From NCBI GenBank assembly GCA_002311335.1, contig DBZX01000024.1, forward strand, positions 319 to 12,136: DNA of 11,818 bases. Reading direction: 5' to 3'. The DNA comes from a bacterium UBP10_UBA1149 (GTDB taxonomy: Bacteria > Desulfobacterota > Binatia > UBA1149). Of this stretch, positions 5,985-11,818 are shown one piece after another; within the stretch, counting starts at the first letter, position 1; the number at the start of each line of letters is the position of its first letter. Made by a program: the position numbers and the translations under genes. The notes under the pieces were generated by a model, which was given only the letters and a program-made list of their open reading frames with translations, was not told the origin of the DNA and did no database searches.

Positions 5985-7109
5985 GTGGCTGATGATTACG
6001 AAGCGGTGATGGCGGCCGCGGTGGGCCCGCTGCTGGCCACTCTTGACGGCTTCGAGCAGGTGCAGCGCCGGCTGCATCCGCCCGAGCTGCCCGCCCTGCG
6101 CGCAGCCATGAAACCGGTGGGACAGCGCCTCGCCTCGGGGCTGGACGGTATTGCAGCTGCCAGCCCGCCCGAGGCCTTGCGCGGCTTCAATGACCAGCTG
6201 TTGGCCGGTGGCCGATCGCTGGCCGAGGCCTTCGATCTTTTCTGCTCAGAGGCGGCGGCCGAGCAGGCCATCATGCAGGTGCTCGCGTCGATGGGTGCCT
6301 TCACCCGTTCGCTCGAACAACTCTACCCACTGCGCACCTTCCCGCCGCTAGGGCGATTCTTTGTCGAACAGGAGTTCCACGATCGCCTCGACGAGCTTGA
6401 TCCCGAGCCGCGCGAGGGCGTGGCCACGGGCGTGCACCTGGGCGGTGACGCCAACGATCGCAAGGCCCGCGGTGGCTTCGCGCTCTACGTTCCCGAGTGG
6501 TGGGACGGCAGCGCCGAGATGCCGCTCGTGGTAGCCCTGCACGGAGGCTCGGGCGACGGCCGCGGTTTCATGTGGAGCTGGCTGAGGGAGGCCCGCGGCC
6601 GTGGTTTTTTTCTGCTCGCCCCTACCGCCCAGGGCTCGACCTGGTCGATGATGGGCGAAGACATCGACGGCCCGGCCCTGCGGGCAATGGTCGAGCTGGT
6701 CGCCGAGCGCTGGCCGGTAAAGCGCTCGAGCATCCTGCTCACCGGCCTGTCCGACGGCGCGACTTATTCGCTGCTCACCGGCCTTACCGAGGATTCACCC
6801 TTTACCGCGTTTGCTCCCATGTCGGGGGTACTGCACCCCGGAAACCTCGAGCGAGGCAACATGCAGCGCGCCGCGGGCAGGCGTATTTATCTCGTGCACG
6901 GCGCCTTGGACTGGATGTTCCCGGTGGAAACAGCGCGCTGGGCGGCCGGGCAGCTTCGGGAAGCCGGCGCGGATCTTGTATACCGGGAGATAGACGATCT
7001 GTCGCATACCTATGCCCGCGACGAGAACGACCGTATACTGAGTTGGTTCGATGCTTCGCTGGCCCTGCCCGGCGACGGCGAGAAGAACAAGGGAGGAAAC
7101 GAAACATGA
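5985..7109 (+). CDS. Alpha/beta hydrolase (phospholipase/carboxylesterase-like) with N-terminal helical extension
   Basis: 374 residues from GTG 5985; GGGG at 5974-5977 is a weak ribosome site. Residues 1-120 are helical and Ala/Leu/Glu-rich, of no family I recognise. The hydrolase domain runs from about 150: LYVPEWWDG (167-175), the oxyanion-type motif VVALHGGSGDGRGF (182-195), nucleophile Ser256 in GLSDGAT, Asp309 in GALDWMFP and His341 in LSHTYARDE. The complete triad predicts an active serine esterase, thioesterase or lipase-like enzyme, with closest feel to the phospholipase/carboxylesterase and PHB-depolymerase-like groups. No signal peptide is seen, so it is probably cytoplasmic. It lies between the lipoprotein and the MAPEG gene, overlapping the latter by 4 nt. 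This suggests co-translation and a membrane or lipid-related role (inference). Confidence 0.85.
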   Translation: MADDYEAVMAAAVGPLLATLDGFEQVQRRLHPPELPALRAAMKPVGQRLASGLDGIAAASPPEALRGFNDQLLAGGRSLAEAFDLFCSEAAAEQAIMQVLASMGAFTRSLEQLYPLRTFPPLGRFFVEQEFHDRLDELDPEPREGVATGVHLGGDANDRKARGGFALYVPEWWDGSAEMPLVVALHGGSGDGRGFMWSWLREARGRGFFLLAPTAQGSTWSMMGEDIDGPALRAMVELVAERWPVKRSSILLTGLSDGATYSLLTGLTEDSPFTAFAPMSGVLHPGNLERGNMQRAAGRRIYLVHGALDWMFPVETARWAAGQLREAGADLVYREIDDLSHTYARDENDRILSWFDASLALPGDGEKNKGGNET

Positions 7110-7495
7110 CTACCGATCTATGGATGCTGGTTTACTGTTGCACCCTGGCGCTGCTTAGCCCCGCATTGTACCTGGTCGGACGTTTCGGAGCGGCTGGTGG
7201 CATGGAGTGGTTGATGGGCAATCGCGACAGCGCGCTCGAAGTGCCTGAGTGGACCGATCGTGCGGTACGGGCTCACTCCAACCTCATCGAGAGCCTGGTG
7301 CCGTTTGCCGCTCTCGTGCTGGTGGCCCACACGGCGGGCCTTGCCAACGAGACCACGGCCCTGGGCGCCACGGTGTTTTTCTGGGCCCGCGTTCTTTACG
7401 TGCCCGTGTATACGGCCGGCCTTCAGCCCTGGCGCACGCTGGTCTGGTTCGTGGGCCTGGGCGGTCAGCTCGTCATACTCGGACAGCTGATCTGA
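7106..7495 (+). CDS. MAPEG family inner-membrane protein
   Basis: 129 residues with four hydrophobic segments. The ATG at 7106 overlaps the hydrolase stop (ATGA), and GGGAGGA at 7091-7097 stands 8 nt before it. The reading frame stays open far upstream, but only this start gives the family N-terminus. MAPEG landmarks are RAVRAHSNLIESLVPFAAL (52-70), FFWARVLYVPVYTAG (91-105) and RTLVWFVG (110-117). Eukaryotic relatives are glutathione transferases or leukotriene synthases. The bacterial short forms are mostly uncharacterised, so a glutathione-dependent reaction is possible but not shown. The overlap points to translational coupling with the hydrolase. Confidence 0.9.
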   Translation: MTTDLWMLVYCCTLALLSPALYLVGRFGAAGGMEWLMGNRDSALEVPEWTDRAVRAHSNLIESLVPFAALVLVAHTAGLANETTALGATVFFWARVLYVPVYTAGLQPWRTLVWFVGLGGQLVILGQLI

Positions 7496-7533
7496 GCTGA
7501 CAGGTTTTCCGCTGGCGCGGGCCGCCGTTCGGC

Positions 7534-7911
7534 TCAGCTACGCCAGGCCAGCAGCTGCAGCATCGGTTGGCCGGTGAAGCGCTGGGTGCCGAAGACGTAA
7601 ACGAGACCGATTACTCCGTCGAAGACCACCAAGGCGTACAGCCCGGGGTGGGCCAGGCCCGCGGGCACCGCGTATATAACCGAGGCGACGGCGGTCAGTC
7701 GCACAAGGCCCTGCCAGACTATTACCGGGGCGCGCGCGGCGATGTCTTTTGACGCCCACACGAGGCAGGCGGCGGCCATCATCAGGAACATGCCCAGGGT
7801 CATGTTGGCCACGAAGTGGTCGGGGGCGGGGGCGGCCAGCGCCCCTCCCCAGGTGGCCAGTCCCACCAGGTAGTCCAGGGCTCCGGTAATAAGAACAAAT
7901 TTCTGCAACAT
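7534..7911 (-). CDS. Four-helix membrane protein of unknown function
   Basis: 125 residues with four hydrophobic segments at about 5-25, 34-53, 63-84 and 88-108. The ATG at 7911 has AGGGGAG (CTCCCCT at 7918-7924 on the + strand) 6 nt before it. Short loops carry WASKDIAARAP (52-62) and a C-terminal FGTQRFTGQP. I do not recognise a family with a known function. It has the look of small DoxX-like or uncharacterised four-helix proteins, without a decisive motif. It follows the P450 by 29 bp on the same strand and is probably co-transcribed with it. It could anchor or assist the P450, but nothing in the sequence proves this. Confidence 0.75.
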   Translation of the reverse strand: MLQKFVLITGALDYLVGLATWGGALAAPAPDHFVANMTLGMFLMMAAACLVWASKDIAARAPVIVWQGLVRLTAVASVIYAVPAGLAHPGLYALVVFDGVIGLVYVFGTQRFTGQPMLQLLAWRS

Positions 7912-7940
7912 GCTTGTCTCCCCTCTTCTTTGCGCGGGAC

Positions 7941-9218
7941 TCAGCCCTCGATGGCCTCGGCGTCAAACTCAACCTGCATCTTTTTCAATCCGGTAACGAA
8001 GTGGGACACCAGCGGTCGTGCTTCACCCACCAGGCGCGGGTTGCGCAGGCGCGGAATGATTTCTTCGAACATCACCGAGAGTTCCAAGCGCGCGAGGTAT
8101 GCCCCGATGCAGTAGTGGTGGCCTATGCCGAAAGTGCGGTGTTCTCCCCGCAGGTCGTGCATCCGCTCGGCGCGGGTCACGTCAAATTGATCGGAGTCGT
8201 CACCGAATACCGCTTCGTCGCGGTTGGCCACCGGGTAGAACATTTTCACTATGTCGCCCTTCTTAATGTCCATGTCGCCCAGCGTGAGGTCCTTGGTGGC
8301 GGTGCGCTGCATGAAATTAAATGGAGGGTGAAATCGAAGAATCTCTTCAACCGCGCCGGGGATCAGCGAAGGATCGTCGACGAGTTTCTGCAACTGGTCG
8401 GGGTATTCCATCAACAGTCGCATGCCCTGGCCCGTGGCCGTGCGCGTTGTTTCAACACCCCCGGCGATGAGTATGAGGCAGAAGCAGCAGAACTCGAACT
8501 CGTCCAGCGCCTCGCCTTCCACCGAGCCGGTCAGCAACGCGTCGAGCACGGTGCCCTTTTTAGGGTTGGCCTTGTGTTCGGTCGCCAGCCCCATAGCGAC
8601 CTCGAAGATCCGCGCCGCGGCGAGCTGGCCGTCCACCGAGCTTACGTTGAGCTCGGGGTCGTCCATGCCGAGCATGGTAGTGACCAGCTCCGAGAACTCC
8701 TGCCGTCCCTCGGTGGGTATTTCCATCAACTCGCAGATGACGAACAGCGGCATTTCCGATGCGACCTCGGACACGAACTCGCAACTTCCACGCTGCGCAA
8801 CCTTGTCGATTATCTCGCGAGCTCTCTCTCTCATCATCGGTTCGAGCTTGTCGATGGCCCTGATCTTGAACGCGTTGCTTACAACTTTGCGATACTGGTT
8901 GTGCTCGGGCGGGTCCATGTTGATGATCAAGCGGCGCACTATATCGCTTACCCCGGGGTCCTGGTCGCCCGGGAGGGGGTGGGAGCCGTTGGTCGCCGAC
9001 GAGAACAGCTCCGGGTGCTTCGAGATATAGTCTATTTCATCGCGGCCGGTGATCGCCCAGAACTCGTCGCCGTGCTCGGTTTTATCCTGCAGTGCGACGG
9101 GGCACTCTCGTCTCAGGGCGGCCAGGTCTTCGTGCGGAAGCCCCTGGCTCATGAGCTCTGGGTTCATCAGGTCTAACTGGTGGGGGCACGAGGCCCCGCG
9201 CGGAATGTTATCGGCCAT
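7941..9218 (-). CDS. Cytochrome P450
   Basis: 425 residues, normal length for a soluble bacterial P450, with no membrane anchor. It inserts one oxygen atom into an unactivated C-H bond or epoxidises, using electrons from a ferredoxin system. Landmarks are MDPPEHNQYRKVV (101-113, the C-helix region), the I-helix IAGGVETTRT with the acid-alcohol pair Glu256-Thr257, ExxR at Glu292-Arg295 (EEILR), and heme loop FGIGHHYCIGAYLARLE with the thiolate Cys370. The heme loop and C-helix resemble the CYP124/125/142-like sterol and terpenoid hydroxylases, but the subfamily is not certain. No ferredoxin or ferredoxin reductase is encoded nearby, so redox partners must come from elsewhere. The ATG at 9218 has only a weak purine stretch upstream. 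It is divergent from the TauD-family gene. Confidence 0.95.
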   Translation of the reverse strand: MADNIPRGASCPHQLDLMNPELMSQGLPHEDLAALRRECPVALQDKTEHGDEFWAITGRDEIDYISKHPELFSSATNGSHPLPGDQDPGVSDIVRRLIINMDPPEHNQYRKVVSNAFKIRAIDKLEPMMRERAREIIDKVAQRGSCEFVSEVASEMPLFVICELMEIPTEGRQEFSELVTTMLGMDDPELNVSSVDGQLAAARIFEVAMGLATEHKANPKKGTVLDALLTGSVEGEALDEFEFCCFCLILIAGGVETTRTATGQGMRLLMEYPDQLQKLVDDPSLIPGAVEEILRFHPPFNFMQRTATKDLTLGDMDIKKGDIVKMFYPVANRDEAVFGDDSDQFDVTRAERMHDLRGEHRTFGIGHHYCIGAYLARLELSVMFEEIIPRLRNPRLVGEARPLVSHFVTGLKKMQVEFDAEAIEG

Positions 9219-9359
9219 GTTATTGGTTTTCCCGGTTATCAGGCCCGTGTCTGTACATAGTAAAGTTTGCCGTTACCCGTAAGACCGTAATGCAGTGACA
9301 CGGTTTCGTCCAGCAGCGGGGCTTGGCATGGGTGCTACCGGGGGGCACTGTGGCTGGCG
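9219..9359. promoter_or_regulatory. Divergent intergenic region between the P450 and dioxygenase genes
   Basis: These 141 bp must hold both promoters unless the genes are read from elsewhere. An inverted repeat, CCGTGTC (9245-9251) and GACACGG (9297-9303), brackets a short dyad, TTAC-CC-GTAA (9273-9282), with a further GTAA at 9287-9290. ATAGTA at 9257-9262 reads TACTAT on the - strand and could be a -10 for the P450. No -35 is convincing. A shared operator is plausible but unproven; no regulator gene is adjacent. Confidence 0.3.
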
Positions 9360-10463
9360 ATGTCGACCACTGGCCACCTGGACTTACCTGTGATCGACCG
9401 GGCAACACCGGCCCCCGTTCCGGCGGGGTGCAGGGCACTGGGAGAGGGCGATCTGCCCCTGGTACTGGGGCCCGCCGGCGTGGACTCCGGGCCGGGGCTG
9501 GTTTCCTGGCTACTGCGCAACAGCGACTGGGTGCAGGCGAGGCTGGTCGAACACGGGGCACTGCTGTTTCGCGATTTCAACATCACCGACGCCGTCGGCT
9601 TCGAGGCTGTGGCCCGCGCTGTCGCGCCCCGGCTGGGCAAAGAGTACCTCGGCACCTCACCCCGCGAGCCGCTGCAGGGCAGCGATTACATTTTTTCTGC
9701 CAGCGAGTTGCCCGCCCACTTTCCCATAGCCCAGCACGCCGAGATGACCTTCGTGGCCAACCCACCGGGACGACTGTTTTTCTGTTGCTTCGAGCAACCG
9801 GGTGAAGACAGCGGCGAAACACCGGTGACCGACCTGCGCAGGGTATGGCGTGAACTCGACGAGGATTTAAAGGCGCGGCTGGTCGATGGAGGCCTGCGCA
9901 TCGTGCGCAACTACTGCGGTCCCGGCGTGAAGTCCCGTAGCCCGTTTCAGCTCAAGGGCTGGGACGAGATGTTCGGCACCACCGACCGCGTGGCCGTGGA
10001 AGCCAAGTGCCGCGAGCAGGGGTTTGACGTTACCTGGCTTGATGACAACGGCCTGCGCCTGGTTAGTACCCAGGCGATTACCAGGGACCACCCGGAAACG
10101 GGCGAGGCTGCGTGGCACAATCACCTGCAGGTGTTTCACCTGTCGTCTGCCGCCGGCGAGTACCGGCGTATTTTCAGGATGCGGCCGACCTTACGAAACT
10201 TCGCGGTGTGGCAGTTCGCGAGACTGCTGACCGTGCTGCAAGGCCTTACCCGCAGCAGCGAGGAACAGGCCATGCACTGTACCCGGCTTGACGGTAGCGA
10301 GATCCCGACCCGCGACGTCGAGGCCGTACGCGACGCCATCTGGCGCAACATGAAGGTGACGCCCTGGCGACGCGGCGACGTGCTGGTGATAGACAACCAT
10401 TCTACCTCGCACGGCAGGCTGCCCTACTCGGGGCCCCGCCAGATCGCAGCCGCCTGGTCCTGA
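9360..10463 (+). CDS. TauD/TfdA-family (SyrP-like) Fe(II)/2-oxoglutarate dioxygenase
   Basis: 367 residues, complete. The family couples 2-oxoglutarate decarboxylation to hydroxylation or another oxidation of a small substrate, often in natural-product tailoring or amino-acid modification. The iron triad is intact: His126 and Glu128 in QHAEMTF (HxE rather than HxD) and distal His351 in NHSTSHGRLPYSG. Arg360 in GPRQI is placed to bind 2-oxoglutarate. Other family landmarks are ALLFRDFNI (67-75), SGETPVTDLRRVW (151-163), HPETGEAAWHN (244-254) and WRRGDVLVIDN (336-346). The order resembles SyrP and other clavaminate-synthase-like members more than taurine dioxygenase itself. The ATG at 9360 lacks a good ribosome site (a G-run lies about 14 nt upstream), so the start is only probable. 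It is divergent from the P450 and converges on the permease with 6 bp between stops. Confidence 0.92.
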   Translation: MSTTGHLDLPVIDRATPAPVPAGCRALGEGDLPLVLGPAGVDSGPGLVSWLLRNSDWVQARLVEHGALLFRDFNITDAVGFEAVARAVAPRLGKEYLGTSPREPLQGSDYIFSASELPAHFPIAQHAEMTFVANPPGRLFFCCFEQPGEDSGETPVTDLRRVWRELDEDLKARLVDGGLRIVRNYCGPGVKSRSPFQLKGWDEMFGTTDRVAVEAKCREQGFDVTWLDDNGLRLVSTQAITRDHPETGEAAWHNHLQVFHLSSAAGEYRRIFRMRPTLRNFAVWQFARLLTVLQGLTRSSEEQAMHCTRLDGSEIPTRDVEAVRDAIWRNMKVTPWRRGDVLVIDNHSTSHGRLPYSGPRQIAAAWS

Positions 10464-10469
10464 CAGCAG

Positions 10470-11666
10470 TCAGGCGCCCCGGGCCGGCAGGGGCGTGTAG
10501 CCGGCCTCGCTTATCGCTTCGCGGACCGTCTGCTCGTCGACATCGCCCCATACGCTGGCAAGGCCCGGCTCAAGCACGACGACCGCCGATTTGACGCCCG
10601 GTGTCGCCAGCAGCGCTGTCTCCAGTCGCGTGCGGCAGTTGTTGCAGGTCATGCCTTCGACGGCCAGCTCGAGGTCGGCCGTCCTGCGCGAGGTCATGGC
10701 CCGGGTAAGCGCCGTGCGCAGTTCGCCCAGGGCAAAGCACGCGAGCACTCCCGTGAGCAGCAGGGCCGAGCCCAACTCCCACCAGGACGGTCCGTTGCCG
10801 TGGTGGGGCAGGGCAGCGGCTCCCACGGGAAGCAGCGAGTCGAACAGCAGTCCGGCTGCAATGGATCCGACAACGATGGTGCCCAGGTACACGGCCAGCG
10901 TGCGCCCGCCCAGCGCCCGGTAGACGGCACCGATGGTGGCCACGTTGGTGGCCGGGCCGGCCATGAGAAATACCAGCGCGCTGCCCGTGGGCAGGCCACC
11001 GGCGACCAGGGCCGCGGCTATGGGCACCGAGCCGGTCGCGCACACGTACAGCGGAACCGACACGGCCAGCACCGCCAGCATCGAGGCCACGCTGCCCAGC
11101 CCGGCCAGTGAGCCCGGCGGTACCCAGGTCGAGATTGCGGCCGACGCCAGCACGCCCACCGCGATCCAGCGCCATATGGTGCGCAGGATACTGATCGAGT
11201 GTGACGCCATTCCCCGCAGGCTGCGCTCGGCCTGTTCGTCGGGCGACTGTTGTTCGTCGCCTTGTACGGCTCCCGGCGAAACCGCGCCCGCCAGGTAACC
11301 GCCGGCTACGCCCGTGACCGCGGCCGCCGCTATCTTGAACAGGGCAAAGGGCCAGCCGAGGAACGACGCGCTCACCAGGGCCGAGTCAACACCGGTCTGC
11401 GGCGTGCTTATCAGGAATCCAACCGTGGCACCGCGACCGGCGCCGTCACGACGTAACCCCAGTGCTGCGGGGATGACCCCGCAGGAACAAAGCGGTAGCG
11501 GCACGCCCAGCGCGACGGCCTTGAGAACGCCCAGCCGCCCGCCCAGCTCGCGGTGTACGAAGCCGGCCGGGAGCGCGACGTGCAGCAGGCCGGCCACGAC
11601 GGCGCCCAGCAGCAGCCAGGGTGCCAGCGAGAGCATCACGCCCCAGGCCTCGACCAGGAAAACCAT
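10470..11666 (-). CDS. SO_0444-type Cu/Zn efflux permease with fused C-terminal HMA domain
   Basis: 398 residues. Two blocks of about four hydrophobic segments are split by a hydrophilic loop (about 133-152). Permease landmarks are PLPLCSCGVIPAALG (56-70), STPQTGVDSALVSASFLG (87-104), VCATGSVPIAAALVAGG (208-224) and FLMAGPATNVATIG (233-246). The Cys and Met residues in these segments suit a soft-metal path. Residues 332-391 form a heavy-metal-associated domain with GMTCNNC (metal Cys341 and Cys344), then LETALLATPGVKSAVVVLE and AISEAGY. HMA domains bind Cu(I) or Zn(II), so the fusion probably delivers or senses the metal at the cytoplasmic side. Its ATG shares one base with the stop of the CsoR-type repressor (TGATG), so the two are coupled. 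Whether copper or zinc is exported is not resolved. Confidence 0.9.
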   Translation of the reverse strand: MVFLVEAWGVMLSLAPWLLLGAVVAGLLHVALPAGFVHRELGGRLGVLKAVALGVPLPLCSCGVIPAALGLRRDGAGRGATVGFLISTPQTGVDSALVSASFLGWPFALFKIAAAAVTGVAGGYLAGAVSPGAVQGDEQQSPDEQAERSLRGMASHSISILRTIWRWIAVGVLASAAISTWVPPGSLAGLGSVASMLAVLAVSVPLYVCATGSVPIAAALVAGGLPTGSALVFLMAGPATNVATIGAVYRALGGRTLAVYLGTIVVGSIAAGLLFDSLLPVGAAALPHHGNGPSWWELGSALLLTGVLACFALGELRTALTRAMTSRRTADLELAVEGMTCNNCRTRLETALLATPGVKSAVVVLEPGLASVWGDVDEQTVREAISEAGYTPLPARGA

Positions 11667-11818
11667 CAGCGCGCCCCTATGCGGCTGTAGCGCGAAAACA
11701 CTTCCATCAGCTCGTCGACCTTGGCCGCGCGGTCGTCGGCGCTGCCGCTTTCAAACGCGTGGCTGACGCAGGTCTCGATGTGGTTCGACAGTATCATCTC
11801 GCCCGCGCGCCCGAGCGC
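11666..11818 (-). CDS. CsoR/RcnR-family metal-sensing repressor (5' partial)
   Basis: Only the last 50 residues are visible, because the gene enters from the right edge. They read as the second and third helices of the all-helical CsoR family: GEMILSNHIETCVSHAF, then ESGSADDRAAKVDELMEVFSR. The His (visible residue 13) and Cys (residue 17) in HIETC match the HxxxC pair of copper-type CsoR; FrmR/RcnR proteins lack that Cys. The first metal Cys, in the missing part, cannot be checked. The stop overlaps the permease ATG in TGATG. This is the usual layout for a repressor that controls its own efflux pump and is released by Cu(I). Confidence 0.82.
   Translation of the reverse strand, partial: ALGRAGEMILSNHIETCVSHAFESGSADDRAAKVDELMEVFSRYSRIGAR

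Noticed and set aside
7495..7539. Inverted repeat AGCTGA / TCAGCT between the convergent MAPEG and membrane-protein genes as a bidirectional terminator
   Set aside because: Six-base arms, each made largely of a stop codon, with about 33 bases between them and no T-tract. It fits chance.
7914..9176. Long + strand frame opposite the P450
   Set aside because: The P450 heme loop, ExxR and I-helix on the - strand are decisive. The + strand product has no recognisable domain.
9360..10463. The complete dioxygenase as the source of the truncated TauD tail in the chimera
   Set aside because: The two C-termini differ clearly (NHSTSHGRLPYSG against WDNRATQHKPVQDW). They are different branches, so the tail is not a local duplication.

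Overview
The window is GC-rich bacterial DNA, about 58-62% GC in the lines I counted before 1.5 kb and about 70-78% in two lines of the transporter gene at 2.6-3.0 kb. It is densely packed, with no gene-free stretch over 300 bases and no rRNA, tRNA, CRISPR array or insertion sequence that I can see. A lipobox lipoprotein and a MAPEG protein suggest a Gram-negative organism. The mix of P450, short-chain dehydrogenase (SDR), luciferase-like oxidoreductase and non-heme iron dioxygenase genes recalls uncultured deltaproteobacterial, Myxococcota or Binatota-like genomes. The first two genes instead recall Planctomycetes. Both placements are inferences from memory of the families.

Left end (1-1576, + strand): the 3' part of an ArfB-type ribosome-rescue hydrolase, then a chimeric reading frame. 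The chimera's first ~225 residues look like a planctomycete-type protein carrying a UvrB/UvrC-like helical motif. Its last ~100 residues are the C-terminal third of a TauD/TfdA dioxygenase that has lost its HxE/D iron motif. This is the strangest object in the window. It is either a real gene fusion or the mark of a DNA or contig junction.

Middle (1579-7495): a stand-alone class I glutamine amidotransferase runs divergently, 12 bp apart, from an alanine/glycine:cation symporter. Next come a luciferase-like F420/FMN oxidoreductase and a convergent SDR. A probable + strand operon follows: a small lipoprotein, an alpha/beta hydrolase with a helical N-terminal extension, and a MAPEG membrane protein overlapping the hydrolase by 4 nt.

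Right part (7534-11818): a P450 and a small four-helix membrane protein form a - strand unit, divergent from a complete SyrP-like TauD-family dioxygenase. Next, on the - strand, comes a metal-resistance pair: a CsoR-type repressor (5' end outside the window) coupled through TGATG to an SO_0444-type Cu/Zn efflux permease with a fused C-terminal HMA metal-binding domain.

Most genes are ordinary accessory metabolism. I see no complete, clearly new multi-gene system. The best leads are the chimera and its possible junction, the permease-HMA/CsoR pair, the P450/dioxygenase pair, and the lipoprotein-hydrolase-MAPEG operon.
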